A stretch of DNA of 64,000 bases, from contig MWER01000013.1 of NCBI GenBank assembly GCA_002071175.1, forward strand, positions 1 through 64,000, in the 5' to 3' direction. The notes below the pieces were generated by a model. It made no database searches. It was not told where the DNA came from and saw only the letters and a list, made by a program, of their open reading frames with translations. This stretch comes from Bacteroidetes bacterium ADurb.Bin037. Lineage in GTDB: Bacteria; Bacteroidota; Bacteroidia; Bacteroidales; UBA932. Shown piece after piece: positions 37,235-45,683 of this stretch. Positions within the stretch are counted from its first letter, which is position 1. Every line of letters begins with the position of its first letter. The translations under genes were made by a program, and so were the position numbers.

Positions 37235-37383
37235 TCGAACGTTTGACAGTATGGTTCAAGGGGTTGCCATCCCACGTAAAAGGGATGCTCATCCTGATCC
37301 CTTTGCTGGTAGTGGCCATTATACTCAGTTGGGACAGGGTCTGGGAAGGCATCAGAAAAGGATTTTCCTTTTTTAGCAAATAA
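37231..37383 (+). CDS. Small single-pass membrane protein, 50 residues
   Basis: An ATGA overlap with the synthetase stop begins a frame MIERLTVWFKGLPSHVKGML, then a hydrophobic stretch LILIPLLVVAIILSW (about residues 20-34), then a short basic tail ending FSFFSK. It is too short for standard gene callers but the overlap and clear topology (basic, helix, basic) argue that it is translated. I do not recognise the family. It may bring the synthetase or the downstream oxidoreductase to the membrane, which is only a guess. Confidence 0.5.
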   Translation: MIERLTVWFKGLPSHVKGMLILIPLLVVAIILSWDRVWEGIRKGFSFFSK

Positions 37384-37410
37384 AATGTAAGGTATTTTAA
37401 ATTTTTACTA

Positions 37411-37418
37411 TACATTTG
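37411..37418 (+). promoter_or_regulatory. Promoter box for the 2-oxoacid oxidoreductase operon
   Basis: TACATTTG, 38 bases before the ferredoxin ATG. Confidence 0.55.
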
Positions 37419-37456
37419 TAAGAATTCATTGCAAACAACTAATAATTATCAAAAAT

Positions 37457-37678
37457 ATGGCAATCAAAGGCGCTATTGTGGTAGACACAGAAAAATGCAA
37501 GGGATGCGGCGTGTGCGTGGTCAACTGCCCCACACAAACGATCGCCTTGGCAAAGAAGGTTAACAGCAAGGGATATCCATATTCCTACATGGAGAATCCG
37601 GACAATTGCACCGGTTGCGGCAATTGTGCGACCGTATGTCCTGATTCGGTAATCACTGTATACAGAGTTAAAATTTAA
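37457..37678 (+). CDS. 2-oxoacid:ferredoxin oxidoreductase delta subunit (2x4Fe-4S)
   Basis: 73 residues with two CX2CX2CX3CP motifs (CKGCGVCVVNCP and CTGCGNCATVCP), the bacterial ferredoxin fold. Lying first in the operon, it should be the electron-carrying subunit of the oxidoreductase encoded behind it. Fourteen bases to the next gene. Confidence 0.92.
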   Translation: MAIKGAIVVDTEKCKGCGVCVVNCPTQTIALAKKVNSKGYPYSYMENPDNCTGCGNCATVCPDSVITVYRVKI

Positions 37679-37691
37679 GAAGAGTAATACT

Positions 37692-38774
37692 ATGGCAGAA
37701 AAATTATTGAAGAAAGGGAACGAAGCCATTGCCCTTGCCGCTATCCGTTACGGAGCGGACGGGTATTTCGGTTATCCCATAACGCCCCAAAGCGAAGTGA
37801 TGGAAACCCTGATGGAAGAGATGCCCTGGGAAACTACCGGTATGGTAGTCCTCCAGGCTGAAAGCGAAACGTCTTCCATCAACATGCTATACGGCGGTGC
37901 CTGCTGCGGGAAGAAAGTAATGACATCATCCTCAAGCCCGGGCATAAGCCTGATGTGTGAAGGATTGTCCTATATGGCAGGAGCCGAATTGCCCTGCCTG
38001 GTCGTTAACGTGATTCGCGGCGGTCCCGGTTTGGGTACTATTCAACCTGCACAGGGAGATTATTTCCAGGCCGTCAAAGGTGGCGGACACGGCGATTACA
38101 AGATCATTGTACTGGCCCCGGCATCGGTACAGGAAATGTACGATTTTGTCGGTTTGGGCTTTGATCTGGCATTTAAGTACCGCATCCCGACGATGATCCT
38201 TTCCGACGGAGCTATCGGTCAGATGATGGAAAAAGTGGAATTGCGCGATCCCGTCAAGCGTCTGACAGACGAGGAGATCGTTGAAAAGTATGGAGATTGG
38301 GCTACCGTTGGAAAACCTGCGACCCGTAACGGGAACATCATTTCTTCCCTGTCCCTGGCCGCCTCCGAAATGGAAGCCATCAACCTGAGGCTTCAGGAAA
38401 AATACAAAACTATAGAAGAAAACGAGATCCGGTTTGAAAAACTGATGTGTGACGATGCCGATTATATGCTGGTAGCCTTCGGGAGCTCTGCCCGCATCTG
38501 TGAAAGTACGGTTGAGATCGCCCGCGAAAAAGGGATCCGTCTGGGATTGCTCAGACCGATCACCCTCTTCCCGTTCCCCACGCCGGTCATTCAAAAGATG
38601 ACACCTCAACTCAAAGGCATCATGTCCGTAGAATTGAATTCCGGACAAATGGTGGAAGATGTCAGACTGGCTGTTAACGGAGCGGTTCCCGTAGAATTCT
38701 ACGGAAGGATGGGCGGCTCCATCTTCTCCCCCGAAGAAGTGTTCAAAGCCTTTGCCGAAAAATTCAAACTTTAA
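37692..38774 (+). CDS. vorB: 2-oxoacid:ferredoxin oxidoreductase alpha subunit (VorB/KorA type)
   Basis: 360 residues: pyrimidine-binding domain (GNEAIALAAIRYGADGYFGYPITPQSE is the start), the segment TSSSSPGISLMCEG, and a C-terminal transketolase-like domain (GLLRPITLFPFP). Such enzymes decarboxylate branched-chain or 2-oxoglutarate substrates to acyl-CoA, reducing ferredoxin. Substrate cannot be fixed from sequence; the four-subunit layout with a separate small ferredoxin fits VOR or KOR. Confidence 0.88.
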   Translation: MAEKLLKKGNEAIALAAIRYGADGYFGYPITPQSEVMETLMEEMPWETTGMVVLQAESETSSINMLYGGACCGKKVMTSSSSPGISLMCEGLSYMAGAELPCLVVNVIRGGPGLGTIQPAQGDYFQAVKGGGHGDYKIIVLAPASVQEMYDFVGLGFDLAFKYRIPTMILSDGAIGQMMEKVELRDPVKRLTDEEIVEKYGDWATVGKPATRNGNIISSLSLAASEMEAINLRLQEKYKTIEENEIRFEKLMCDDADYMLVAFGSSARICESTVEIAREKGIRLGLLRPITLFPFPTPVIQKMTPQLKGIMSVELNSGQMVEDVRLAVNGAVPVEFYGRMGGSIFSPEEVFKAFAEKFKL

Positions 38775-39548
38775 ATGCAGATCAAAATGGATATAAACGA
38801 TATTATAAAACCGGAAAATCTGGTATACAAGAAGAGCCCGGTACTTACCGATACGGTAATGCACTATTGCCCCGGATGCAGTCACGGTGTAGTACATAAA
38901 CTGGTGGCAGAAGTAATCGAAGAAATGGGTATCCAGGATAAGACCATAGGTATTTCACCGGTCGGTTGTGCCGTCTTTGCTTATAAATACATAAACATAG
39001 ACTGGCAACAGGCTGCCCATGGACGTGCCCCCGCACTGGCTACCGCTACCAAAAGGCTGTACCCCGACAAATATGTATTTGCCTATCAGGGAGACGGTGA
39101 CCTGGCATCGATCGGGACTGCAGAAATCATCCACGCATGCAACCGCGGGGAGAACATAGTCGTAATCTTTATCAACAACGCCATTTACGGTATGACAGGA
39201 GGCCAGATGGCCCCTACTACCCTGCTGGGCATGAAGACGGCAACGACTCCTTACGGAAGAAAAGTCGAACTGAACGGATATCCCCTTAAGATCACCGAAC
39301 TGCTCGCACAATTGGAAGGAACGTGTTACGTTACGCGTCAGTCGGTCCAGAATCCCGCCAGTGTCAGAAAAGCCAAAAGGGCTATCAGAAAGGCCTTTGA
39401 AAATTCAGGGCAGAAAAAAGGAACATCCTTTGTGGAAATAGTTGCAGCCTGTAACTCCAACTGGAAGATGCCCCCGGTTAAGGCCAACAAATGGATGGAA
39501 GAAAACATGTTCCCGTTTTACCCATTGGGAGACATTAAAGACAGATAA
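38775..39548 (+). CDS. 2-oxoacid:ferredoxin oxidoreductase beta subunit (TPP-binding)
   Basis: 257 residues. CPGCSHG supplies the CxxC near the N-terminus, YQGDGDLASIG and NNAIYGMTGGQM form the thiamine-diphosphate and Mg2+ site. The ATG directly follows the alpha-subunit stop; a second ATG at 38787 (MDINDI) is also possible. Confidence 0.9.
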   Translation: MQIKMDINDIIKPENLVYKKSPVLTDTVMHYCPGCSHGVVHKLVAEVIEEMGIQDKTIGISPVGCAVFAYKYINIDWQQAAHGRAPALATATKRLYPDKYVFAYQGDGDLASIGTAEIIHACNRGENIVVIFINNAIYGMTGGQMAPTTLLGMKTATTPYGRKVELNGYPLKITELLAQLEGTCYVTRQSVQNPASVRKAKRAIRKAFENSGQKKGTSFVEIVAACNSNWKMPPVKANKWMEENMFPFYPLGDIKDR

Positions 39549-39550
39549 TT

Positions 39551-40096
39551 ATGAAAGAAGAACTGATTATTGCCGGTTTCGGAGGACAGGGAGTCCTCTC
39601 CATGGGCAGAATACTTGCCTACTCAGGAATTATGCAGGATAAGGAAGTCACCTGGATGCCGTCCTACGGCCCCGAAATGCGCGGAGGAACGGCCAACGTG
39701 ACCGTTATCATTAGTGACAAGCGTATCAGCTCTCCGATCCTTCAATGGTGCGATACGGCCATTGTACTGAACCAACAGTCGATGGACAAATTCGAGCCCA
39801 TGGTGAAAAAGGGAGGATTACTGCTTTATGATCCCAACGGCATTATACGCCATCCTACCCGCAAAGACATAAAAGTCTGCTCCATAGAGGCTGCCGACCT
39901 GTCAAATCGCATGGAAATGTCAAAAGCCTTTAATATGGTAGTACTGGGTGCCTATTTGAAAGTAAAACCCATACTGGAAAAGGAAAACGTGATCAAAGGC
40001 TTGAAAAAATCGTTACCTGAAAGGTATCATAACCTGATCCCTATGAACGAACAAGCTATTGAGCTGGGAATGAGGCATGTAAAAGAGGTCATTTAG
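39551..40096 (+). CDS. 2-oxoacid:ferredoxin oxidoreductase gamma subunit
   Basis: 181 residues with the catalytic gamma-domain start IAGFGGQGVLSMGRILAYSG and PSYGPEMRGGTANVTV. It completes the four-subunit complex. Its stop codon lies inside the loop of the terminator hairpin. Confidence 0.92.
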   Translation: MKEELIIAGFGGQGVLSMGRILAYSGIMQDKEVTWMPSYGPEMRGGTANVTVIISDKRISSPILQWCDTAIVLNQQSMDKFEPMVKKGGLLLYDPNGIIRHPTRKDIKVCSIEAADLSNRMEMSKAFNMVVLGAYLKVKPILEKENVIKGLKKSLPERYHNLIPMNEQAIELGMRHVKEVI

Positions 40097-40107
40097 ACCT
40101 CTTTTTT
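40081..40107 (+). terminator. Terminator spanning the gamma-subunit stop codon
   Basis: AAAAGAGGTC, loop ATTTA, GACCTCTTTTTT. The stop TAG (40094-40096) is in the loop and arm. Confidence 0.85.
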
Positions 40108-40124
40108 ATTTATTGGAAATACAT

Positions 40125-40132
40125 TATCTTTG
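40125..40132 (+). promoter_or_regulatory. Promoter box for the coiled-coil/zapA genes
   Basis: TATCTTTG, 19 bases before the ATG at 40152. Confidence 0.6.
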
Positions 40133-40151
40133 CTTAACGGATCATACATAT

Positions 40152-40445
40152 ATGAAACCTCAACATGCAGCCATTATCAACCCGTTGAAGCAGAAGATCG
40201 AATCGTTTATTTCTCTGCATGAAAGGGCATTGACTGAAAACGTTGAATTAAAAGAAAAATTACAAACTTTAAGTGAAGAACTGAATATATATAAAAAAGA
40301 AAAAGAAGAACTAGAACAAAAAGTACAAAAACTCCAGATGGCCGGTGCTTTTCAAACATCAAGCGAGGATGCGAAGGAAGCAAAGCAAAAAATCGGGAAA
40401 TTGATCAGGGAAATCGATAAATGTTTAACCATGCTTAACCGATAA
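40152..40445 (+). CDS. Small coiled-coil protein next to zapA
   Basis: 97 residues from the ATG at 40152. Residues 25-70 are a strong coiled coil (ELKEKLQTLSEELNIYKKEK and continuing), followed by a shorter helix ending in IREIDKCLTMLNR. No enzyme motif. It sits 11 bases before zapA behind a shared promoter, in the position where coiled-coil cell-division partners are found in other phyla, so a ZapB-like partner role is plausible but unproven. Confidence 0.75.
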   Translation: MKPQHAAIINPLKQKIESFISLHERALTENVELKEKLQTLSEELNIYKKEKEELEQKVQKLQMAGAFQTSSEDAKEAKQKIGKLIREIDKCLTMLNR

Positions 40446-40456
40446 TCCCCTATAAA

Positions 40457-40750
40457 ATGAGTGAAAGTAAATTATCCATAAAAATCAGCATAGCAGACCG
40501 CTATTATCCCTTACGTATAGCGTCTGAAGACGAAGAGATGGTTCGTGCCGCAGCCCAACGTATTAACCAGAGGATAGAACAGTTTAACGTTAAATACTCC
40601 GGCCAGGACACACAAGATGCCCTGGCGATGGCAGCCCTTCAATTTGTCTTAAGTTTATTGAAATACGAAAAGGATGACGAAGCGAACCGAATCATTGCAG
40701 AAATTGCTTCACTGGATAATTTTTTAGGAGAATATTTGACAAGAAATTAG
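40457..40750 (+). CDS. zapA: Cell division protein ZapA
   Basis: 97 residues: KLSIKISIADRYYPLRIASEDEEMVRAAAQRINQRIEQF is the typical ZapA globular head, followed by a helical tail. ZapA cross-links FtsZ filaments at midcell. Confidence 0.85.
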   Translation: MSESKLSIKISIADRYYPLRIASEDEEMVRAAAQRINQRIEQFNVKYSGQDTQDALAMAALQFVLSLLKYEKDDEANRIIAEIASLDNFLGEYLTRN

Positions 40751-41000
40751 TCAGACCCGTTACATACCAGCTCTTTGCGAAACTCAACACTTTAAACTAA
40801 ATGGAGTGTCTTGACTGTCAAAAACAGGCCCCTTAGTAACCCTTCGGGGAATTCCGTTTACGGGACGTGGGAAGTTTGCGACATGAATCAGATCCTCCAA
40901 ACCTTGCTTATCAGGGTTTTTGTTAAATAGCGGTATGTTAACGGGTTTTTTTATGCCATGATGAAGACAACAACAAAACATATATACACTATTAACAACT
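40751..41000 (+). other. 250-bp untranslated region, candidate structured RNA or long rny leader
   Basis: No credible gene. Small hairpins are seen: ACACT/AGTGT, CTGT/ACAG, CCC-TTCG-GGG, CCG-TTTA-CGG, and near 40910 AAACC/GGTTT followed by T-rich sequence, then GTTAA/TTAAC and a T run at about 40948. The zapA-downstream position recalls the zapA-6S RNA gene order of proteobacteria, but I cannot draw a 6S fold. Either a small RNA gene or the rny leader. Confidence 0.35.
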
Positions 41001-42539
41001 ATGAACACCACATATATTGTTGCCGCGATCTGTCTTATAGTCGGATTTGCGCTGGGATACACCTTTTTCAGGACTGTGATCCTGAAAAAAAGGGCCAAAA
41101 CCCTTCTGAAGGAAGCTGAACAGGAAGCAGAAAACATTAAGAGGGAAAAAATTCTTCAGGCAAAAGAAAAATTCCTTCAGTTAAAAACAGAACATGAACA
41201 AGTCATAACCGAACGGAGCAATAAGATTTCACAAGCAGAAAATAAACTGAAACAGAGGGAGATGACGATGAATCAGCAACATGCTGAGGTACAAAGAAAG
41301 ACGAAAGAAGTTACTGCCATGAGAGAGACCCTCGGTAACCAGATAGAACTGGCCGAGAAAAAGGTCGAAGAATATGAAAAGTTGCGTTTGCAGCAAATTG
41401 AAAAAATCGAAAGCATGGCCAGCATGTCGGCTGAAGAGGCAAAAGCCCTGCTTATGGAAAATATGAAGGAGGAAGCCAAGAGTCAGGCTATGTCCTACAT
41501 CAGCGAAGTCATGGACGAAGCAAGGCTCACGGCCGGAAAGGAAGCAAAACGGATAGTGGTAAACACCATCCAGCGTGTTGCGACCGAGACTACCATAGAG
41601 AACGCCGTAACCGTATTCAATATTGATAGCGATGAGATTAAGGGACGTATCATAGGCCGTGAAGGCAGGAACATCCGGGCGCTGGAAGCCGCTACGGGAG
41701 TTGAGATCGTAGTAGACGATACGCCCGAAGCCATTTTGCTTTCGGCTTTCGATCCCGTACGTCGCGAAGTGGCCCGTCTGGCCCTCCACCAACTGGTTAC
41801 GGACGGCCGTATCCACCCGGCACGTATTGAAGAAGTGGTGGCAAAGATCCAGAAACAGATCGAAGAAGAGATCGTTGAAACGGGAAAAAGAACATGTATC
41901 GATCTGGGTATACACGGTATGCATGCAGAGCTTGTAAGACTTATAGGCAAAATGAAATACCGTTCCTCCTACGGGCAGAACTTGTTGCAACATTCGCGTG
42001 AGGTGGCGAACCTCTGTTCCATCATGGCCTCTGAACTGGGATTAAATGCCAAGATTGCAAAAAGGGCCGGATTGCTGCACGATATCGGCAAAGTGTCGGA
42101 TGAGGATCCGGAACTGCCCCATGCCCTCCTGGGGATGCAACTGGCGGAAAAATTTAAGGAAAGACCGGAAGTCTGCAATGCCATCGGAGCGCACCATGAA
42201 GAAATGGACATGAACTCACTCATTGCCCCGCTCGTCCTTGTGGGGGACGCTATTTCGGGAGCCCGTCCGGGTGCCCGGCGGGAAGTGATCGAATCTTATA
42301 TCAAGCGTCTGAAAGGCATGGAAGACCTGGCCTTGTCCTATCCCGGCGTTACAAAAACATACGCCATTCAGGCCGGTCGTGAATTGCGTGTGATCGTGGG
42401 ATCGGAAAAAGTAAGCGACCATGAGGCGGAACGGCTGTCCCATGACATTGCTCAGAAAATACAGGATGAAATGGTGTATCCGGGACAAGTTAAGATCACC
42501 GTCATCCGGGAAACCAGATCGGTCAGTTACGCAAAATAA
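41001..42539 (+). CDS. rny: Ribonuclease Y
   Basis: 512 residues. N-terminal membrane helix (about 4-22), long charged coiled coil (30-165), KH domain ([15 protein letters not shown] near 215) and an HD phosphohydrolase domain (LLHDIGK, GAHHEEM). It is a membrane-anchored endoribonuclease that starts mRNA decay. Confidence 0.96.
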   Translation: MNTTYIVAAICLIVGFALGYTFFRTVILKKRAKTLLKEAEQEAENIKREKILQAKEKFLQLKTEHEQVITERSNKISQAENKLKQREMTMNQQHAEVQRKTKEVTAMRETLGNQIELAEKKVEEYEKLRLQQIEKIESMASMSAEEAKALLMENMKEEAKSQAMSYISEVMDEARLTAGKEAKRIVVNTIQRVATETTIENAVTVFNIDSDEIKGRIIGREGRNIRALEAATGVEIVVDDTPEAILLSAFDPVRREVARLALHQLVTDGRIHPARIEEVVAKIQKQIEEEIVETGKRTCIDLGIHGMHAELVRLIGKMKYRSSYGQNLLQHSREVANLCSIMASELGLNAKIAKRAGLLHDIGKVSDEDPELPHALLGMQLAEKFKERPEVCNAIGAHHEEMDMNSLIAPLVLVGDAISGARPGARREVIESYIKRLKGMEDLALSYPGVTKTYAIQAGRELRVIVGSEKVSDHEAERLSHDIAQKIQDEMVYPGQVKITVIRETRSVSYAK

Positions 42540-42568
42540 AGCACTATCCAACCGCAAGAAAGACCATG

Positions 42569-42595
42569 GAAGGCTTCCGTTGACACGGAGCCTTC
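42569..42595 (+). other. Strong hairpin after rny, no T run
   Basis: GAAGGCTTCCGT pairs with ACGGAGCCTTC across a 4-base loop with one bulged base. Without a T run it may protect the 3' end of rny mRNA rather than terminate. Confidence 0.4.
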
Positions 42596-42596
42596 G

Positions 42597-42833
42597 GTGG
42601 ATCTTGACATGAATGGCGACATGGGCGAGCAATTTAAGCCCAATGCATCTAATACTTTTAATAAAGAGTTATTTACCGACAATGAATTACAAACCCTGCA
42701 TTCGGTAGCCGAAAGATTTAAAAACACTTCCGCCAAAGAAATCATTGATATCAGCCATAAAGAAAAAGCATGGATTGAAAACAGAACAGACAACAAGTTG
42801 ATTGATTACAGATATGGATTTGAGTTGAATTAA
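42597..42833 (+). pseudogene. C-terminal fragment of a Panacea/SocA-like antitoxin (DUF4065)
   Basis: 78 codons. The stretch FTDNELQTLHSVAERFKNTSAKEII followed by DISHKEKAWIE looks like the last third of Panacea-domain proteins, which act as antitoxins or chaperones in toxin-antitoxin pairs. The N-terminal two thirds and any toxin are missing, so this is a remnant. The first codons (from a GTG at 42597) do not look like the family, so the fusion point is near residue 18. Confidence 0.55.
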
Positions 42834-42864
42834 AGCGATAACATTTGTCAATACACTATCAACT

Positions 42865-44301
42865 TTATTCGACCCTGCCGGAGCTGACACGCAACAATCC
42901 CCGGTAGGGTTTTTCTTTTGAGCGTATCAGATACCGGAAAGGCCCGGGACGTTTCCTGACTGCCGTATCATACGGTATCCATGCATCTTCCCATATATAG
43001 ATCAGGTAGGTTCCTGCCGGCAGCATATCATACCGGTAAACGGTCCGGTTTCCTTTGGGGGTCCCCTCTAATATATACCGTCCGGGAACATTCCATTGAA
43101 AATAATCGGAAATGGCCCTTAACAGGAATTCCCCGTTCTCCCTCAGGGACGGAATGGTTACCCACTCCCCTTCGGGATTTTCGTTGTAATAGGAATACGG
43201 CATTTCAATGGTAAGTGCCAACGTCTTCCCCTGTGTCCTGTTCCAGATCCATCCTTCCACATAACGGGGTGCAGGTGAAGAATAGAACATGTCTTCCGGG
43301 AAGAAATAAGGATTGTCATCTGTTGTCAGGTTGGCCAAAAGCATGGCCTTTCGATAATATTCCTCAGAAGTGGATTCGGCAGTGTGGATATAATAGCTTG
43401 CCTTATCGGAAGATTGTGCGTGCACGTTCAAAACCAGGTCAAACGGTTTATCCGCCGTCAGCAATTCCATCGTTGAGCGCAAAGCTTCCACCTCAACCGA
43501 TGTAACCGAATCCGGATGGTCCCAGTTGATCTCCTGGTTAATACCTCTGGCATTGGACCGGGAATACCCGCCGTATACCCCGTCGGGATTTGTAAAAGGA
43601 ACCACATAAAAAACGGAGCGGCGACGGTATTCCCTGCCGACCGGAGAATCCTCCGTCAGACAGTCCAACAATCCGTCCAGTTGCCAGCTTGCGGGAGACT
43701 CGCTGGGATGTACGCGGGCATGTATCCATATCCTGTCCTTTTCCTTTTCCGGCACTTGCGGATCGGTTACCGTCAACATCTGTATGGGCAGCCCCATCAT
43801 ACTGATCCCAAGGGTATCCATAGTCACATAGGACAATCCTGTCCATTGCACCAACCGTTGTTGCAACATATCCCATCCGTAGGGTATGAAATAAGCCACA
43901 TAGACCGTGTCGCAGGTAAAGAGTGCGGAAACTTTCCGCAAAGATGCCTGGTAATGTTCAAAGCGGTGAAAATCCTTCCCGTTATATGAATATACGGCAC
44001 GCTTGGGATCCGTATTCCTGAAATTGAGATAGATATGTTTTCCTGCTACGTTTTCCATTCTGAAGAAGAACCAGCGGCCGCTCGGCTGGAGTTCCGGATT
44101 GGCCGGATTGTCCGGATCAAGGCGGGAAATAATCTCATAGGAAAGGTGCAGTACGGAATCCGTACGGGAAGGCCTGACCCATACCGAATCTATTAAAACG
44201 ACATCTCCCAGGCTTCCCGAATCAAAATTGGTGGAAAAGGTGACAGGACGACCCTCCTGCAGCCAGGCCGCAAGCGAGGCAAGTATGAAAAGCCATTTCA
44301 T
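42865..44301 (-). CDS. M14-family zinc carboxypeptidase, exported
   Basis: 478 residues with a short signal peptide (MKWLFILASLAAWLQ). An N-terminal beta-sandwich domain of the cytosolic-carboxypeptidase type is followed by the M14 domain: ARVHPSESPASW (His and Glu ligands), NPDGVYGGYSRSNARGIN (substrate-binding Arg), DLVLNVHAQS (third ligand) and LTIEMPY (catalytic Glu). It removes C-terminal residues from peptides in the periplasm. Seven bases after the M20 dipeptidase gene. Confidence 0.88.
   Translation of the reverse strand: MKWLFILASLAAWLQEGRPVTFSTNFDSGSLGDVVLIDSVWVRPSRTDSVLHLSYEIISRLDPDNPANPELQPSGRWFFFRMENVAGKHIYLNFRNTDPKRAVYSYNGKDFHRFEHYQASLRKVSALFTCDTVYVAYFIPYGWDMLQQRLVQWTGLSYVTMDTLGISMMGLPIQMLTVTDPQVPEKEKDRIWIHARVHPSESPASWQLDGLLDCLTEDSPVGREYRRRSVFYVVPFTNPDGVYGGYSRSNARGINQEINWDHPDSVTSVEVEALRSTMELLTADKPFDLVLNVHAQSSDKASYYIHTAESTSEEYYRKAMLLANLTTDDNPYFFPEDMFYSSPAPRYVEGWIWNRTQGKTLALTIEMPYSYYNENPEGEWVTIPSLRENGEFLLRAISDYFQWNVPGRYILEGTPKGNRTVYRYDMLPAGTYLIYIWEDAWIPYDTAVRKRPGPFRYLIRSKEKPYRGLLRVSSGRVE
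42872..42919 (+). terminator. Plus-strand terminator embedded in the M14 coding end
   Basis: ACCCTGCCGG (42872-42881) pairs with CCGGTAGGGT (42901-42910), followed by TTTTTCTTTT. It would stop rightward transcription from rny, and it is written within the last 18 codons of the convergent peptidase gene. Confidence 0.6.
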
Positions 44302-44307
44302 AGCTTT

Positions 44308-45672
44308 TTAGCCTTGATGGTAGTATTTGTAAAACAAGATGATGGATTCGATCCCCTTGTAGAACTGGCTCAACAGATAACTTTCATTGGGGGAATGTAT
44401 GGTGTCCCGTTCCAGCCCAAAACCCATCAACAGCGGTGAAGCGCCAAGAATTCCTTCCAACTCTGCAAGAATGGGAATACTACCCCCTCCGCGACTGGGT
44501 ACGGGCTCTATCCCGTAGACTTGTCCGACCGCTTTTGCAGCGGCTTTGTACATGGGCGAAGATATGGGTGCAAGAAACCCTTGTCCTCCGTGATGTTCCT
44601 TTACTTCAACGCTGACAGTTGCCGGTGCCAACGACTTGAAATGTTCGGCAAAAAGCCGTGCGATCTTCTTATGGTCCTGGTTGGGGACCAGGCGCATCGA
44701 TATTTTGGCGCAAGCATAGGACGGCAATACCGTCTTAGCTCCTTCCCCCGTATATCCGCCCCATATTCCGTTCACATCCAGGCAGGGACGTATTCCGGTA
44801 CGTTCCGGCGTGGAATAACCGGCTTCTCCGGTAACGTCGCCTACACCTACCGATTTTTTATACTGTTCCAGATCAAAAGGGGCACGTGCCAACATAGCCC
44901 TGTCTTCCGGCGACAATTCCACCACATCGTCATAAAAGCCTTTTACCGTGATCCTGCCTTGTTTGTCTATCAATTGATCGATCATACCGCAAAGGACGTT
45001 GATAGGATTGGCAATGGCACCGCCGTAGTGTCCCGAATGCAGGTCTTTATCGGGCCCCGTGACCTTTACTTCCATGTAGGCCAGACCACGCATTCCCGTA
45101 TTGATGGAAGGGACTTCTTCACTGATCATCGTAGTATCCGAAACGAGAATCACGTCACAGGCAAGCATATCCTTGTTTTGGACAGCCCATTCCTTCAATG
45201 AGGGTGAACCGATCTCTTCCTCTCCTTCCAGCAGAAATTTCACGTTGCATGGAAGTTCATTCCTGGAGACCAGGTACTCGAAAGCCTTGACATGCATGAA
45301 CGATTGTCCCTTGTCGTCATTTGCACCGCGTCCGTAGATGGCTCCATCCCGGATCACGGGTTCGAACGGCGGAGATTTCCACAATTCAATGGGATCTACC
45401 GGTTGTACATCATAATGACCGTACACCAGGACAGTCGGTTTCCCCGGATCTATGATCTTTTCTGCATAAACGACGGGATGACCCGAAGTGGGATATATTT
45501 CCGCCCTGTCGGCACCGGCTTCCATCAACAATACTACATATTGCCGGGCACATTTTTGCATATCGTCTTTATGTTCCTTCAGCGAACTGACGGAAGGGAT
45601 CCGCATCAGGGTAAAAAGTTCTTCCAAAAAACGCGGAGAATTCTTTGTGATATAATTTTTGATTTCGCTCAT
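44308..45672 (-). CDS. M20-family dipeptidase
   Basis: 454 residues. VYGHYDVQP (metal His and Asp), GRGANDDKGQ (bridging Asp), LEGEEEIGSPS (catalytic Glu-Glu), and a dimerisation lid with DLHSGHYGGA. These cytoplasmic enzymes split dipeptides. Eleven bases after clpX, so the protein-degradation operon runs from protease to dipeptidase. Confidence 0.93.
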   Translation of the reverse strand: MSEIKNYITKNSPRFLEELFTLMRIPSVSSLKEHKDDMQKCARQYVVLLMEAGADRAEIYPTSGHPVVYAEKIIDPGKPTVLVYGHYDVQPVDPIELWKSPPFEPVIRDGAIYGRGANDDKGQSFMHVKAFEYLVSRNELPCNVKFLLEGEEEIGSPSLKEWAVQNKDMLACDVILVSDTTMISEEVPSINTGMRGLAYMEVKVTGPDKDLHSGHYGGAIANPINVLCGMIDQLIDKQGRITVKGFYDDVVELSPEDRAMLARAPFDLEQYKKSVGVGDVTGEAGYSTPERTGIRPCLDVNGIWGGYTGEGAKTVLPSYACAKISMRLVPNQDHKKIARLFAEHFKSLAPATVSVEVKEHHGGQGFLAPISSPMYKAAAKAVGQVYGIEPVPSRGGGSIPILAELEGILGASPLLMGFGLERDTIHSPNESYLLSQFYKGIESIILFYKYYHQG

Positions 45673-45683
45673 AATGTCAGGAT

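Noticed and set aside
40751..41000. Confident 6S RNA call
   Set aside because: Position is suggestive, but I could not draw the closing stem, central bubble and terminal stem required; kept only as a candidate.
40784..41137. A minus-strand frame of 117 codons between zapA and rny
   Set aside because: It crosses into rny on the opposite strand, has no ribosome site or recognisable domain, and its composition looks like non-coding sequence.
41229..41993. Long minus-strand frame opposite rny
   Set aside because: It is a mirror of the rny coding sequence with Phe/His-rich composition and no domain.
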